From: Maylandia zebra
Taxonomy: Eukaryota; Chordata; Actinopteri; Cichliformes; Cichlidae
Direction: 5' to 3'
Length of the DNA stretch: 64,000 bases
NCBI RefSeq assembly: GCF_041146795.1
Contig: NC_135183.1
Span: 18,232,840 to 18,296,839, forward strand
Shown here: positions 1-11,288 of the stretch, piece after piece
How positions within the stretch are numbered: position 1 is the stretch's first letter
How the letters are laid out: each line of letters starts with the position of its first letter
Program-made: the position numbers and the translations under genes
Notes under the pieces: generated by a model
Seen by the model: only the letters and a program-made list of their open reading frames with translations
What the model was told of the DNA's origin: nothing
The model's database searches: none

Positions 1-3000
1 CAGCCTGATACAATCACTGAATTGGCCTTTATACTGTATTCACCCTTTAGTTTGTAACTCATCTTTTTAAATTGTATTAAGGTTTAAAGTTTGCATTGCT
101 GGGGTGAGGCCTCTTTGACTGACAGGTGGATAGTGACACAGGTGGCTATAGCTGCTAGCTGTTTGCTAGGCTTCGCTTCCGCTAACTGGTCTCCCTGAAC
201 TGGACCTCTGTTTGTACTGTTGGAGCCGTTTGGAGCCTTTTAATGATGTTATCCGACCAATAACATGGCTGCTGTGTGATTACTGTACTAACAGACTGTC
301 TAAAGAAGCTACTTAATGTAGTCTGCCAACAAAGCCAGCTCACGTTGGCTAATAACATATCCAAAGATGGTACTTCTGGTTCTAGAAACAAGATTATACA
401 TATAGCACCTTAGTGTGCCACCACATTTCAAAATTGAGTTGAACCATCTGATGCATACTGTCTGTCTGATGCTCTTCAGAAACCTGTGAAGAAAAACAAG
501 CTTTCGTCTTCTGGTGTCCTGTGTGAGACACCCGTGACCCTAACACACTTTCTTTCTAGCACAGGATGTCTGGTTCCCACGGGCACTTCTCTGGAGTGCT
601 TCCTCATGGAGAGTGGTCCATCCTAATCCCCTAATTAAGATAAAAAGTCTGAGCTTGGCTGGGCTAATGTTCTCCAGACCGTTTAGGGAAACATAAACAC
701 CAGTTTACAAAGATATTGTGTCAGTCATTTAAACATGTAGGGGGAATAACCACAGATCCAGTCACAGTGAGAATGAACAGTTTGACTCCATGAATGTAGA
801 GAGGCAGAAACATGACTGAGTGATGTAGCGTCATTAAAACATAATCAGTGCCTGAAGGAGTCAATCAAAAGTCATCAATTCTTTACCTTTTCTGCTTCTT
901 GGACCCTTTCTTCTATTTGTACAGCTGCTCCTTTTAATACTTGTCCTTGCTTGCTTGCTTGCCTTGTTTTTGCCACTTTTATCATTTTAATTCTTCTGAT
1001 TCTCTCATCTACTTTCTTTCTGCCCTTTTCTCCAACATTTTCTCTTTCCATTATGCTGTTGGATAAAAACTTTCTAAAAACAAAACAAAAACTAAGGGAT
1101 GTTTATCTGAAAGAAAATTTGTGCACACTTTGAATCTGTTTCTACCGTTAGCTCCTGTTTTTCTTCTTTAACACCATTAAAACTTCCTTATAATCCAGGA
1201 TCCAGCTGTTTAAAAGCCATCATGCCGTCAATGAATTTCATTTGTCCTCTCCAAAGAAAATGTAGCTTTTGTAGCATTTATGTGTATTTTCGTGAGACTT
1301 GATGAGGTTTTATTGTCTCTGTTTGAGGTCTCCATGTTAGATTTTCTATCTAAAGCCATATGCTAAGCTGTGACCTGCAGTAGCAACTAAACGCTGTATT
1401 TAGCTTCTTAACACAAGCAAACGTTTCATTTCATTCTGACAGATGTTTCGGTTTTAATCCACAATGTAACAGTCAGTGACTGAAAGGTGGATGATGGTTA
1501 AATGTTTTAGTTCTTCATTGACTGTTTCTCCATAATTATTCTCGGTGTTATTCTAATGACTGTCAAATCATTTCTGTTTTTTGTGTTTGGATCATGCCTC
1601 TGTACTAAGAACTGTGTTGTCTGCAGGTATCTTGTCGTCTCTCCATCTTTTTTGAACCTCAGCACTGTATCATGTGACCCAGGTAGCCGCTTCGCCCGTG
1701 TTTTCACGATAAAAATGATAACTATTGTGCCTCATAGAAATCTTTAAATAAAAACAAACTTTTTGTCTTCAAAGCCTCGCCATAGAAGATTCTTTTTTCA
1801 TTTTCAGATCTTCGTGACTTTAATTTATTGATATTAGCTTCACAGAAGCAACTGTGGCTAATCAAATTAAATGTGTATATGAGAATATCAGTTATCTATC
1901 AATACCAGATATAGGCGTTTACTTGCTAATGATAGCTCTGTTTATGTTACAAAACACACCGTTCCTAACTGATCTCAGAGTTGGCAGCCGCTTATATAGC
2001 ATGCTAGTCCAGAGATTTATGCACAATATGCAATTAATCAGAAATGGCTGCTGGTCTTTCAGCTTAACAAGCTCAAGCTCAGAATACAAACTCTAGTGGC
2101 TCACAGTCAAGCAGAATTACAAGGTGACAGTAATGTAAAGGATGGTACTAACAGAATGAGAGTTCACTTTCACTTTGACATATTTTAAATGACGTCTATT
2201 TTTAGATTTCACAAGATAAACACTTGCTTTTCTTGACCTGGTGGTATGTTGCTGGTGTTTGCATGAATTGGCTAAACGTATCTACTCAAGATAGTATTTT
2301 ACAATAGCCTTGAGATTAGTGTTTCCATTGTTGGTTTAAAAAAAAACATATGATGAGAAGGGGCAAGTCTGACTATGAAACCAATTGGCCATTGGTTAAT
2401 CACAAATCAATAGCCAATGAACATACCATGGATAATCCTTCATTTTGAAACAGAGTTTAGAGTGACTGAGCCCATAATCTCTGTAGGACTAAACTAAGTG
2501 AACTAAACAACAGAAGCGTAAAACCCTGTGTTGCGCGGGAGTTGATGATTTGAAGACTTAATTTCTAAGCTAATGTTACCTGGTGTTTTTTTTTTTCTTT
2601 TTCCGCATTAGGACTATCAATGAGAGGCACTGACTCAAAAAACCTGTTGTGGGAAACAGAAACGACTCCTCGGGCCTTTAGACTCAAAGGGGACAACTCA
2701 GACAGAGCTTATTTTTTTCTTCTATAGGAAGTTCTGTTCACACACTGGCAATAAAAATGGCTTCATGCATTTAAAAAAAAAAAGCAAGCCCAGGCTATAC
2801 CAGAAGCAACCAGATGCAATCTTCATCAGCAGTCTTCAGGCAAGGTTCAGTTTCTAGGCCCAGTCACCAGACTACAACCAGGCTCCACCATCAGCCACCA
2901 GGAAAGTCAACCAAGGCTAGGATCAGGCTCCAATGGCCCAGGACCAGACATCCTTATTAGCCTCCAGGCAATACAACCGACTGAAATTTCAGTTGTAGCT

Positions 3001-3060
3001 TAGGCATTTAGCCTTTGTACAGAAGAGGTAAGACTGTTTGCATTATGCAACCAAGAAAAA
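1..3060. other. Intergenic stretch, no gene recognised
   Basis: Open frames here are all under about 80 codons and resemble no protein I know. The sequence is AT-rich unique-looking DNA with short homopolymers. I see no RNA gene and no transposon end. It could be an intron or flank of a gene lying outside the window. Confidence 0.5.
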
Positions 3061-3072
3061 GTGTAGTCAATG

Positions 3073-3549
3073 AAGAAGCAAGCAAGCAATTTAATCATAT
3101 AGCACTTTCAGAGCAACTCCCAGCTGAACACAAAGTGCTGTACACTTGACATGCCAGAAATGATACATTGAATAAGTGAAAAAATAAATAAAAATAAAAT
3201 TTAAAAAAATAAGATGATAATTAAAATGATCTTAAAAATAATAAAATTACCACAAATAGCAAAAAATAAAATAGTAAAAAATGATAACTAGAATTACATT
3301 TAAAACAATAAAATCAGCACATTAGATTAAAACAATAAAATCAGGGTCATATTGTGTCATATGCCAAGGAGTAAAAATGGGTATTAATAAGACATGTTTT
3401 AAAAGTGGACAGTGAAGGGGCCTCTCTAATGTGCTGGGGCAGATTGTTCCAGAGATTAGGAGCAGCGATAGAGAAGGCTCTGTCCTCTGAGCTTTCTCTA
3501 TATATCTTCCAGTTATTCTGGAAGATATATAGAGGTCAGTTAACTTCAT
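3073..3549 (-). mobile_element. 3' end of a degenerate L2/CR1-group LINE
   Basis: Read on the minus strand, the part near 3350-3500 translates in one frame as a LINE C-terminus (SSEDRAFSIAAPNLWNNLPQ, then a TFKT..L segment). This is the usual C-terminal stretch of teleost L2-like reverse transcriptase proteins. It is followed by a 3' UTR ending in 'cactttg...gtgctata' and a short (TTGC)n tail at about 3073-3090. The upstream part is missing, so it is a 5'-truncated dead copy. The exact clade is inferred. Confidence 0.65.
3496..3534. repeat. Perfect 17-bp hairpin
   Basis: A 17-base arm (3496-3512) is followed by a 5-base loop (ttatt) and its exact reverse complement (3518-3534). It lies at the 5' broken edge of the minus-strand LINE fragment, just before LINE-A starts. 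The arm is AT-rich. No function can be assigned; it may mark a rearrangement junction. Confidence 0.85.
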
Positions 3550-3564
3550 GTCTGAAGAAATGAC

Positions 3565-4140
3565 AAAAATCTCAAAACAGCCAAAAAGTGATTCTGGACT
3601 TAATGGGAGAGATAAAAGACCTTAAAAAGCAAAACGAGGAGAGGGTTAAAAGGATTGCTCTCTCGAGTTTGTGAGCTGGAACAATACTCCAGAATGAATG
3701 GCCTGATAGTGAATGGGCTGGAAACCATGCACAGATCATGTGCAAATGTTACTGCAGGAGAAAATAGGCAACCTTCAGAGAAAGAACAACTCTCCTTAGA
3801 ACAACAGGTATTTGCCTTTTTTGAAACAAGGGTATAAATTTAGAAAGCAAGGACACTGACGTATATCACTTTCTTCCAAGAAAAAACTTTTGAGAAAAGT
3901 TGAGAAACCTCTCATCATAATTCATGTTATTAACAGAAAACAAAAGAAACAGTTCCTTAAACAGGGACAAAAACTGATAAAACTATGTTAATGAACACCT
4001 AACAAAGAAAAATGCTGACACTTGAGAAAGCAACTAAAAGTAGTACTAGTGGAGAAGTACTAGTCAGTAAAAAAGTAAATGTTACAGCTATTATAGAGAG
4101 GATGTCCTGTGAATGATGTTGACAGTTATATATTGCAACT
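3565..4140 (+). pseudogene. LINE-A ORF1 remnant
   Basis: The best open part is 3655-3837, with a leucine-rich 'ELEQYSRMNGLIVNGLE' segment. This is typical of the coiled-coil followed by the RRM-like domain of teleost LINE ORF1 proteins, which bind element RNA. Upstream, 'LMGEIKDLKKQNEERVKR' in the same style supports a coiled coil. Stops and frameshifts follow. It is a non-functional remnant that precedes the endonuclease piece in the expected order. Confidence 0.6.
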
Positions 4141-4152
4141 AACACAATATAC

Positions 4153-4580
4153 ATGTTAGAAATTGAAAATGAGATTGATCCAGACAACAATTTACTAAAT
4201 AAAATGGAGACTAACTGTTGCTATTACAATGAACAACAGTTTAATGACACAATTCAGCATGTGCAAGGAATATCACTTATTCATTTCAACATCAGAAGTT
4301 TATATGCACATTTCCAGAACATAAAAGAATACTTGGCACAGTTTAAAAAACATTCATTATAATTGCAATCTCTGAAACATGGCTTATGGCAGATAAGGTA
4401 ACCGATATTGAGCTGGATGGATATGAATTAAATTGCATGAGGAGGTGTGGCTCCATATGTTGGAAAGAGCCTCGTGTATAAGATTGTTGACAGCATGACA
4501 GTGTCTATAGACAATATATTGGAATATGAATGGAAAAAAAACGAGAGATATAGTTGTCAGTTGTGTATAAAGAACACCTG
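4153..4580 (+). pseudogene. LINE-A ORF2 remnant: APE endonuclease N-terminus
   Basis: The translation contains 'SLIHFNIRSLYAHFQNIKEY', the N-terminal beta-strand motif of APE-type endonucleases. After a frame change comes 'ISETWLMADK', which carries the metal-binding glutamate region, and a GGVAPYVGKSLVYKIV segment. The ORF is cut at about 4580 by element A and resumes after the Tc1 element at 8551, where 'DFNIDLLNPN' follows in the expected order. It is a pseudogene. Confidence 0.75.
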
Positions 4581-5012
4581 TCACGGTCTGGCTGGCAGAC
4601 CGTGGGGGTATGGGGAAAAGGAGGACCCAGGCACGGAGCTCTATGTGTAGACAGTGCGTTTATTTACAGTGAGGTAACAGATGCACAATAAATCCCGTTT
4701 GCTCCCTAGACTCCCATGTGTGTCTTCCCCTCCGACGTCCATGCTCGTGCTTCCGGCAGTTGTGTTTCTGCACACCCTGTGCGTGCTGCCCTTCTGGTCC
4801 CTCGTTCCACCTGCAGGACAATAACAGAAGCAGCCGTTAAACACTGAACCCGTGCGCACACACAATCCGCACTTCCTAATACTACGCACACACACACACA
4901 CACACACACTGACTTGGAGTCTTAACTTAATGATCCCGCGCCAGTGGGAGCTCCAACACTCTCCCAAGTAGCTCCCCCGACGAGCCCTGATCACGAACAG
5001 GTGTGTGGCAGG

Positions 5013-6715
5013 CAGTGTTGGGAAGGTTACTTTTAAAATGTATTCCACTACAGATTACAGAATACATGCCCCAACATGTATTCTGTAACATATTCCGTTA
5101 CGTTACCCAATGAGAGTAACGTATTCTGAATACTTTGGATTACTTAATATATTATCATGCTTTTTACAGCTACATGAATGTACCACTGCTGTGTGATTTA
5201 TTACTGTTACTGAAGGTCCGCGGCTCCGAACCGTAGTAAAGGGACCTTAGTAAAGGTCTAATTCCGTGTCGGCTCGTAGCCGAAAAATAGCTTTACTTTG
5301 TTGTGTGGCTCAACTTTGCTTACAAGAGACGCGAGAGACAGAGAGAGGCGTTGAAAGGCTGCTCCAACAGAACTTATTGTTTTGGAGGAAAACACGAACA
5401 CACTGTACAGTCGAGTCTTAATAGCTACTTATAACTGGGCTCGTCAGGCACTCTTCTTGGCTGCAGTGGTTATTATTATATTTACATGCTTCCAGCTCCC
5501 GTTTTTGCTCGATTACAACTCGTACTTTTCCACTCACTTTTTTCTCCCTCCTCACGCTCACAGACACATAATGTGTATGGCAGTCCATTCTCCCTGCAGC
5601 ATGGACTACACTGCCCATGAGGCTACATTCTTTAGGCCAGGGGTCGGCAAACTGCGGCTCTTTAGTCCTTTTAGTGCGGCTCTGCGTGGTTTGGGAAAAT
5701 AAATTAGAAGTATTTAGCTGAAGTGTATTTTATTTATGTTAGTTCTTTTTTAACTTGTAGTTCTAAATTGGAAGATTATTGTGATATTAAAATATAAAAA
5801 TAAAATTATATTCTATTATTTTTTCATCGCTCAAAATAAGCGTCATACTCGCGGAAGCTGGTGTACACGCTGAAACGCCGTGCATTTATCGAGACTTTCA
5901 ACCCGAGGTAGGCCAATTATGGATCTTCGGATCCACATTATGTCAGCAACTATTCTCCACCGTGAACTATGTTAAAAACAAACACCGCTCACGCCTCACA
6001 GATGACAGCTTACAGTCCTGCGTAAAGATGAAAGTGACTTCGTACAGCCCCGATTTGCACATTCACCAAAATGTGTTAATTACATAAATAAAATGTAATT
6101 TTCTCTGTAGCACTTCATGGATTTCATAAGCAACACACCTTAGTTGTTCACACAAAGCATAAAGGCAAAAAACAATATATACAGTGTTATCTTCATTTTA
6201 GACGTCAAAAAGTATTTGCGGCTCCCAGTGTTTTCTTTAGGCGTGGAAACCGGGTCCAATTGTGGTGAGCTCAGACAAGGAGGAGACAGAGGTGTCGTTT
6301 GGTCTTGCTTCCCCGAGTTTCCAGGGAGCACAGCCGTATATTTTCCAAAAGAAACACACTGCCGCTAACCAAACTGCTCGGCATAGCTTAGCACAACAAC
6401 AACATCAAAAAGGCGCTCTCTCAGCCAGGAAACACACAGTCGCAGAGAGAGAGAGCGTGTCACCCTGTACCTATGGCAACTGTAATGATGCCGCCTGGAA
6501 CGACAGAACATCGCTGTCAAACAAAACCCAAATGGTCCTGACCCGCCAAAATATGAAACAGGAAAGTACCGCAGTGTAATCCATTTATTTCAACAAAGTA
6601 ACTGTATTCTGAATACCACCTTTTTAAACGGTAACTGTAACGGAATACAGTTACTCATATTTTGTATTTTAAATACGTAACGGCGGTACATGTATTCCGT
6701 TACTCCCCAACACTG
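5013..6715. mobile_element. Non-autonomous hAT element, 1.7 kb, with 8-bp target duplication
   Basis: The left end is CAGTGTTGGGAAGG and the right end is CCCCAACACTG, both followed inward by 'gtaac/gttac'-rich subterminal sequence. The 8-bp duplication GTGGCAGG is exact at 5005-5012 and 6716-6723. These are hAT hallmarks. No transposase ORF is present; the 106-aa and 105-aa open frames inside match nothing I know. The element is nested in element A, which is nested in LINE-A. A further hAT-like fragment lies inside it. Confidence 0.88.
5641..6262. mobile_element. Inner hAT-like fragment (CAGGGGTCGGCAAACTGCGG end)
   Basis: The sequence begins CAGGGGTCGGCAAACTGCGG, the terminal sequence of a common vertebrate hAT family whose ends are rich in 'gcggctc'. 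Near 6221-6262 the typical inner-right sequence 'gcggctcccagtgttttc' and 'gtggaaaccgggtcc' is seen, but the matching right terminus is missing. It is therefore a truncated copy nested in the 5013-6715 element. Boundaries are approximate. Confidence 0.5.
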
Positions 6716-6964
6716 GTGGCAGGAACTTCAGGCGTGGCCAGTCCTCCTGCAGGGCCACACCCATCAGGCCTGCATGTGGCTGTCCTCCAGCCACACATGT
6801 ACACACCCACACCCTGACTATACATATAAGTGGAACACAGAAGCATAGTGCAGAAAAACACACATCCCCAAATAATAATAATAATAATCATAATAATAAT
6901 AATAATCCCTACTGCTCACAGAGACCTCCCGAGCCGGGTCCATGACCCACCAGGATCAAACATA

Positions 6965-8548
6965 CAGTGGGGCAAAAAAGTATTTAGTCAGCCACCGATT
7001 GTGCAAGTTCCCCCACCTAAAATGATGACAGAGGTCAGTAATTTGCACCAGAGGTACACTTCAACTGTGAGAGACAGAATGTGAAAAAAAATCCATGAAT
7101 CCACATGGTAGGATTTGTAAAGAATTTATTCGTAAATCAGGGTGGAAAATAAGTATTTGGTCAATAACAAAAATACAACTCAATACTTTGTAACATAACC
7201 TTTGTTGGCAATAACAGAGGTCAAACGTTTACTATAGGTCTTTACCAGGTTTGCACACACAGTAGCTGGTATTTTGGCCCATTCCTCCATGCAGATCTTC
7301 TCGAGAGCAGTGATGTTTTGGGGCTGTCGCCGAGCAACACGGACTTTCAACTCCCGCCACAGATTTTCTATGGGGTTGAGGTCTGGAGACTGGCTAGGCC
7401 ACTCCAGGACTTTCAAATGCTTCTTACGGAGCCACTCCTTTGTTGCCCGGGCGGTGTGTTTTGGATCATTGTCATGTTCATCTTCAAAGTTCTCACTGAT
7501 GGAAGGAGGTTTTGGCTCAAAATCTCACGATACATGGCCCCATTCATTCTGTACTTAACACGGATCAGTCGTCCTGTCCCCTTGGCAGAAAAACAGCCCC
7601 ATAGCATGATGTTTCCACCCCCATGCTTCACAGTAGGTATGGTGTTCTTGGGATGCAACTCAGTATTCTTCTTCCTCCAAACACGACGAGTTGAGTTTAT
7701 ACCAAAAAGTTCTACTTTGGTTTCATCTGACCACATGACATTCTCCCAATCCTCTGCTGTATCATCCATGTGCTCTCTGGCAAACTTCAGACGGGCCTGG
7801 ACATGCACTGGCTTCAGCAGCGGAACACGTCTGGCACTGCGGGATTTGATTCCCTGCCGTTGTAGTGTGTTACTGATGGTGACCTTTGTTACTTTGGTCC
7901 CAGCTCTCTGCAGGTCATTCACCAGGTCCCCCTGTGTGGTTCTGGGATCTTTGCTCACCGTTCTCATGATCATTTTGACCCCACGGGATGAGATTTTGCG
8001 TGGAGCCCCAGATCGAGGGAGATTATCAGTGGTCTTGTATGTCTTCCATTTTCTGATGATTGCTCCCACAGTTGATTTTTTCACACCAAGCTGCTTGCCT
8101 ATTGTAGATTCACTCTTCCCAGTCTGGTGCAGGTCTACAATACTTTTCCTGGTGTCCTTCGAAAGCTCTTTGGTCTTGGCCATGGCAGAGTTTGGAGTCT
8201 GACTGTTTGAGACTGTGGACAGGTGTCTTTTATACAGATGATGAGTTCAAACAGGTGCCATTCATACAGGTAACGAGTGGGGGACAGAAAAGCTTCTTAC
8301 AGAAGAAGTTACAGGTCTGTGAGAGCCAGAGATTTTCCTTGTTTGAGGTGACCAAATACTTATTTTCCACCCTAATTTCCAGATAAATTCTTTACAAATC
8401 CTACCATGTGAATTCATGGATTTTTTTTTCACATTCTGTCTCTCACAGTTGAAGTGTACCTCTGGTGCAAATTACTGACCTCTGTCATCGTTTTAAGTGG
8501 GGGAACTTGCACAATCGGTGGCTGACTAAATACTTTTTTGCCCCACTG
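6965..8548 (-). mobile_element. Tc1-like transposon, complete ends, frameshifted transposase
   Basis: Both termini read CAGTGGGGCAAAAAAGTATT inward and are flanked by the TA duplication (6963-6964 and 8549-8550). The terminal inverted repeats extend about 200 bp (6965 to about 7160, and about 8350 to 8548) with only a few differences. The 1.58-kb length is normal for fish Tc1 elements. The transposase is on the minus strand and broken by a frameshift. The element sits in the endonuclease region of LINE-A, whose reading resumes directly after it. Confidence 0.96.
7183..8183 (-). pseudogene. Tc1-family DDE transposase, broken by a frameshift
   Basis: The enzyme cuts and inserts Tc1 elements at TA sites. 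The minus-strand ATG at 8183 opens '[20 protein letters not shown]', followed by helix-turn-helix DNA-binding domains and the first catalytic Asp in '[12 protein letters not shown]'. At about 7470-7480 a short deletion, not a multiple of three, removes roughly six residues just before the second Asp region (HDNDPKHT). It moves the rest to another frame, which carries the catalytic Glu in '[10 protein letters not shown]' and ends 'GYVTKY' near 7183. All three catalytic residues survive but not in one frame, so the gene is inactive. The family length is about 340 residues and nearly all of it is accounted for. Confidence 0.93.
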
Positions 8549-8550
8549 TA

Positions 8551-9330
8551 AAATGTTTAACAACATTATGGAAGAACTGTTCACAAAAACAACTCCAAAG
8601 ACCAATTTCATCCGTGAGGATTTCAATATAGATTTGTTGAATCCAAACATAAAAAGACTGATGATTTTATTGAGCTAATGTACAGAATGAGTTTTTTTTC
8701 CAACAATTACAAAACCAAGCAGACCATCACCAACCATCTTATAGTGCCACTCTGCCACTATTTCAATTTACCTACAGGGAGAAGACAGGGCATAATGAAG
8801 TGGAGTATAGGAGAGTGAGAACAGAGTCTATATATGCTCTTAGAATGGATTTACTAAACCATAACTGGAAGAGTGTATATGAACAAACTAATGTAAATAA
8901 AGTATATCATTTGTTCTTGCACACATTTAAAACCTTGGATGGCAAACACTGTCCCATAAAACAATACCGCTTTAAAAGTAAGTATTCAGTCGCTGGATGT
9001 CCAATGGTTTACAAAATGCTTGTAAAAAAAACAATAATCTGTATCAAAAATGTAGAAATTGCAGAACGAAACTGACAGAAGTATAAAAAATATAAAAATG
9101 TATAAAAATGCATTAACTAGAATTAGAAGAGAATGTAAGAACGATTATTATAACAAAACGCTAGAGGATAATAAGAATAACACTAAAGGTAAATTGAATA
9201 TATTAAAAGTATTTTTAGAAATAAACAAACCAAAGCTAATTACCCAGACTATTTCAAAAAACATGGTTATTACAAATAGGAATAAGGTGATTAACAGATT
9301 TAATGAGTTCTCTGTCAGTGTGGTCCAAAT
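8551..9330 (+). pseudogene. LINE-A remnant: end of endonuclease and linker
   Basis: Directly after the Tc1 TA duplication the LINE resumes with 'NNIMEELFTKTTPKTNFI' and 'DFNIDLLNPNIKK', the conserved DFN active-site motif of APE endonucleases. The ORFs at 8800-9075 and 9059-9334 follow in slightly different frames and read like the LINE linker between endonuclease and RT (lysine- and asparagine-rich). Stops and frameshifts separate them, so no product is expected. Confidence 0.7.
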
Positions 9331-9429
9331 CTAGCCAAGGAAATAAAAAATACACTGCCTAAGGAGAACAACGTACGTGAGGACTACGCTAGTTCTTTCT
9401 AGAAGAAATAGTTAATAAATGTAAAACTA

Positions 9430-9920
9430 CATTTTCAACACTGATTGATGACATTGATATGACTATAGTAAAGAAAGTAATTGATGGAATTCTATCACTA
9501 CCAATATATATATATGTAATTTATCATTCAGAACAGGTACTTTCCCAGAGAAAATGAAAATTGCCAAAGTTATCCCATTACATAAAGTTGGTGATAAGCA
9601 TAATTTTACTAATTACGGGCCATTTTCCTTATTTTCACAATTCTCTAAGATAATTAAACATCTATTTGTTGCAAGACTTAACAACTTCATTGAGAATTGT
9701 AATATTTTAATGGGGAGTCTGTATGGCTTTATATCAACTGGATTAACATCTATGGCAATATGGAGTTAATGGAAAATATAACTGAATATATAGATAACAG
9801 AAAACATACAGTGGGGATATTTATTGACTTGAATAAAGGCTTTGATACATTTAACCACAAAATATTGTTACAAAAACTGGAAAGATATAAATACCACACA
9901 TAAATTGCACAACTCTCACG
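9430..9920 (+). pseudogene. LINE-A remnant: start of reverse transcriptase
   Basis: The translation shows 'KMKIAKVIPLHKVGDKHNFT', 'YGPFSLFSQFSKIIKHLF' and, after a frameshift, 'VGIFIDLNKGFDTFNHKILL'. These are RT motifs: the fingers, and the first catalytic Asp region. The rest of the palm, including the YADD/FADD motif, is missing because a hAT fragment and a deletion follow. Non-functional. Confidence 0.78.
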
Positions 9921-9922
9921 AG

Positions 9923-10887
9923 CAGAGATGGGCAGTAACACGTTACTGTAATCCGATTACTTTTTTCAAGTAACGATTAAAGTAAGGGATTACTATTGCA
10001 AAAACAGTAATTAGATTCCCGTTACTTTCCCGTAGAAACGCTGCGTTACTGCGTTACTAAAACCGTGATTTTTTTGCGAGAATGTCTCATGACAGCCACG
10101 TTCGTGACAACAGCTGTGTGCAGATCAACAATGGATAATATATCGAGTGCGGAGAGAGTATGAGCGTGCAGCGTTTAAAGCGTGGAAGTACTGACCTTAC
10201 TTTGAGTTTGATTCCATAAAAAGTGACAAAAACATTAGCGTCCGTTGTGCGTGGGAAGAAAACTTCTTTTTACAGCTAAAAAACCCCTAAACTTCCAAGC
10301 AAGCACCGAGTGCGCAACGACGTAATGGGAAACTCACAGAGAAACTCACAGAGAAACTCGCGGATTCTTCCACTGACCGCCGCGGCACACCTGCCGCCTA
10401 CCCAACTCCTGCTTTACAGGTGAAAATAGAGCAAAAGGAGCGCTAGTCTTTGATCTTATTTATTTTCTGCTGTGTTTTACTTGCATCTATTTGAAAGAGT
10501 GAGTGTAAACACACACACAAAAAATTATGTGCTGGAATGTGCAGAAAATAGGTTTAAATATTAAACTAATTTCTTCCAGTCAGAGAATGTTGCATATAAT
10601 TAAATTTTTGCTTGATGCATAAAGTTAAAAGATCAAAACTAATAAAACAAGTTTTTAAAAGGGACCTTTCCTTTTGATTACATTTTGTATGATGGATTAT
10701 GTAGAAAAAGTAGAATTGGGCTGAAAGAGCTATCCTTTATCAACTATTCAGGTTGTAAATCGTGTTTTTAAAAAGTAACTAAGTAACTAAGTAATTAATT
10801 ACTTTTGAAAATCAGTAATCAGTAAAGTAACGGGATTACTTTTTTGGGGAAGTAATCAGTAATTAGTTACTGATTAAGCAAGTAATA
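9923..10887. mobile_element. hAT-type non-autonomous fragment (CAGAGATGGGCAGTAAC end)
   Basis: The left end CAGAGATGGGCAGTAACACG and the subterminal sequence full of 'gtaac/gttac' mark a teleost hAT family. The right side (10780-10880) contains the matching 'agtaatcagtaat' subterminal repeats but lacks a clean terminal CATCTCTG. The right end has therefore been lost, or merged with a deletion in LINE-A. No coding capacity is seen. Confidence 0.65.
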
Positions 10888-11155
10888 ATATGCTTCCAAG
10901 TAATGTTCAAAATGTATTTAAGAATAGAGAAGTACGACCTGAGAGGAAAATGCAATTTAAAGCAGCTATGCGTTCGCAGCACTTGTTAAAGCATGTGCAC
11001 ATCAGCTTTTGGAATAACTACAGGCAATACATATTTGATGAGTATACAAATAAAGAGATTAGGTCCATCATGTATAGTTTTTATTCTGGTTTTTTATGTT
11101 TTCCATTTCCTGATTGTTTTGTTGACATTTTAATCGTTTGAAATGAAATAAAGAA
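10888..11155 (+). pseudogene. LINE-A C-terminal remnant and 3' UTR
   Basis: The sequence reads 'LPSNVQNVFKNREVRPERKM' followed by 'SFWNNYRQYIFDEYTNKEIR'. This matches the style of the C-terminal region of teleost LINE ORF2 proteins, after which a short AT-rich 3' UTR ends in an A-rich tail near 11155. About 250 codons of RT palm and thumb are missing between this and 9920. Confidence 0.6.
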
Positions 11156-11288
11156 AGAACGTTGCATAAAGAACATTTATCTTCGCAAATTTTTCTTTGT
11201 TTCAGGATTGACCATGATGTTTCAAATCCTTCTGAGCCTAATTTAAGACTGAGTAAATAAGTAGGATAGAAAAGATAATGGTATGTTT

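Larger units (their letters stand above)
4581..6947. mobile_element. Element A: unclassified transposon with terminal hairpin, inserted in LINE-A
   Basis: LINE-A breaks after 'cacctg' (4575-4580) and resumes at 'caccag' (6948-6953), a near-matching 6-bp target duplication. The left end starts TCACGGTCTGGCT and the right end in reverse complement reads GGTCATGGACCCGGCT, so the ends are imperfect inverted repeats. The left end also forms a 9-bp perfect hairpin (4582-4604). Removing the nested hAT (5013-6715) leaves about 660 bp with a CA microsatellite (about 4882-4908) and an AAT repeat (6872-6905). No coding capacity is seen. I cannot name the superfamily. Confidence 0.55.
3560..11155 (+). 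mobile_element. LINE-A: degenerate CR1/L2-group LINE split by several nested insertions
   Basis: Remnants of one plus-strand APE-type LINE appear in order. They are an ORF1 coiled-coil/RRM-like piece (about 3565-4140), the N-terminus of the APE endonuclease (4153-4580), the rest of the endonuclease (8551-8700), linker ORFs (8800-9330), reverse-transcriptase pieces (9554-9920) and a C-terminal stretch (10890-11030). A 3' UTR ends in 'gaaataaagaaagaacg' near 11155. The body is interrupted at 4581-6947, 6965-8548 and 9923-10887, and much of the RT C-terminal half is deleted. Many stops and frameshifts show that it is old. The clade label (CR1/L2/Rex-like) is inference from protein style. Confidence 0.8.

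Noticed and set aside
4641-5048. 135-codon minus-strand ORF
   Set aside because: Low-complexity frame through a CA microsatellite and across the border of element A and the nested hAT; not a gene.
7318-8202. 294-codon plus-strand ORF
   Set aside because: It is antisense to the Tc1 transposase; the minus-strand reading has clear transposase motifs and this one has none.
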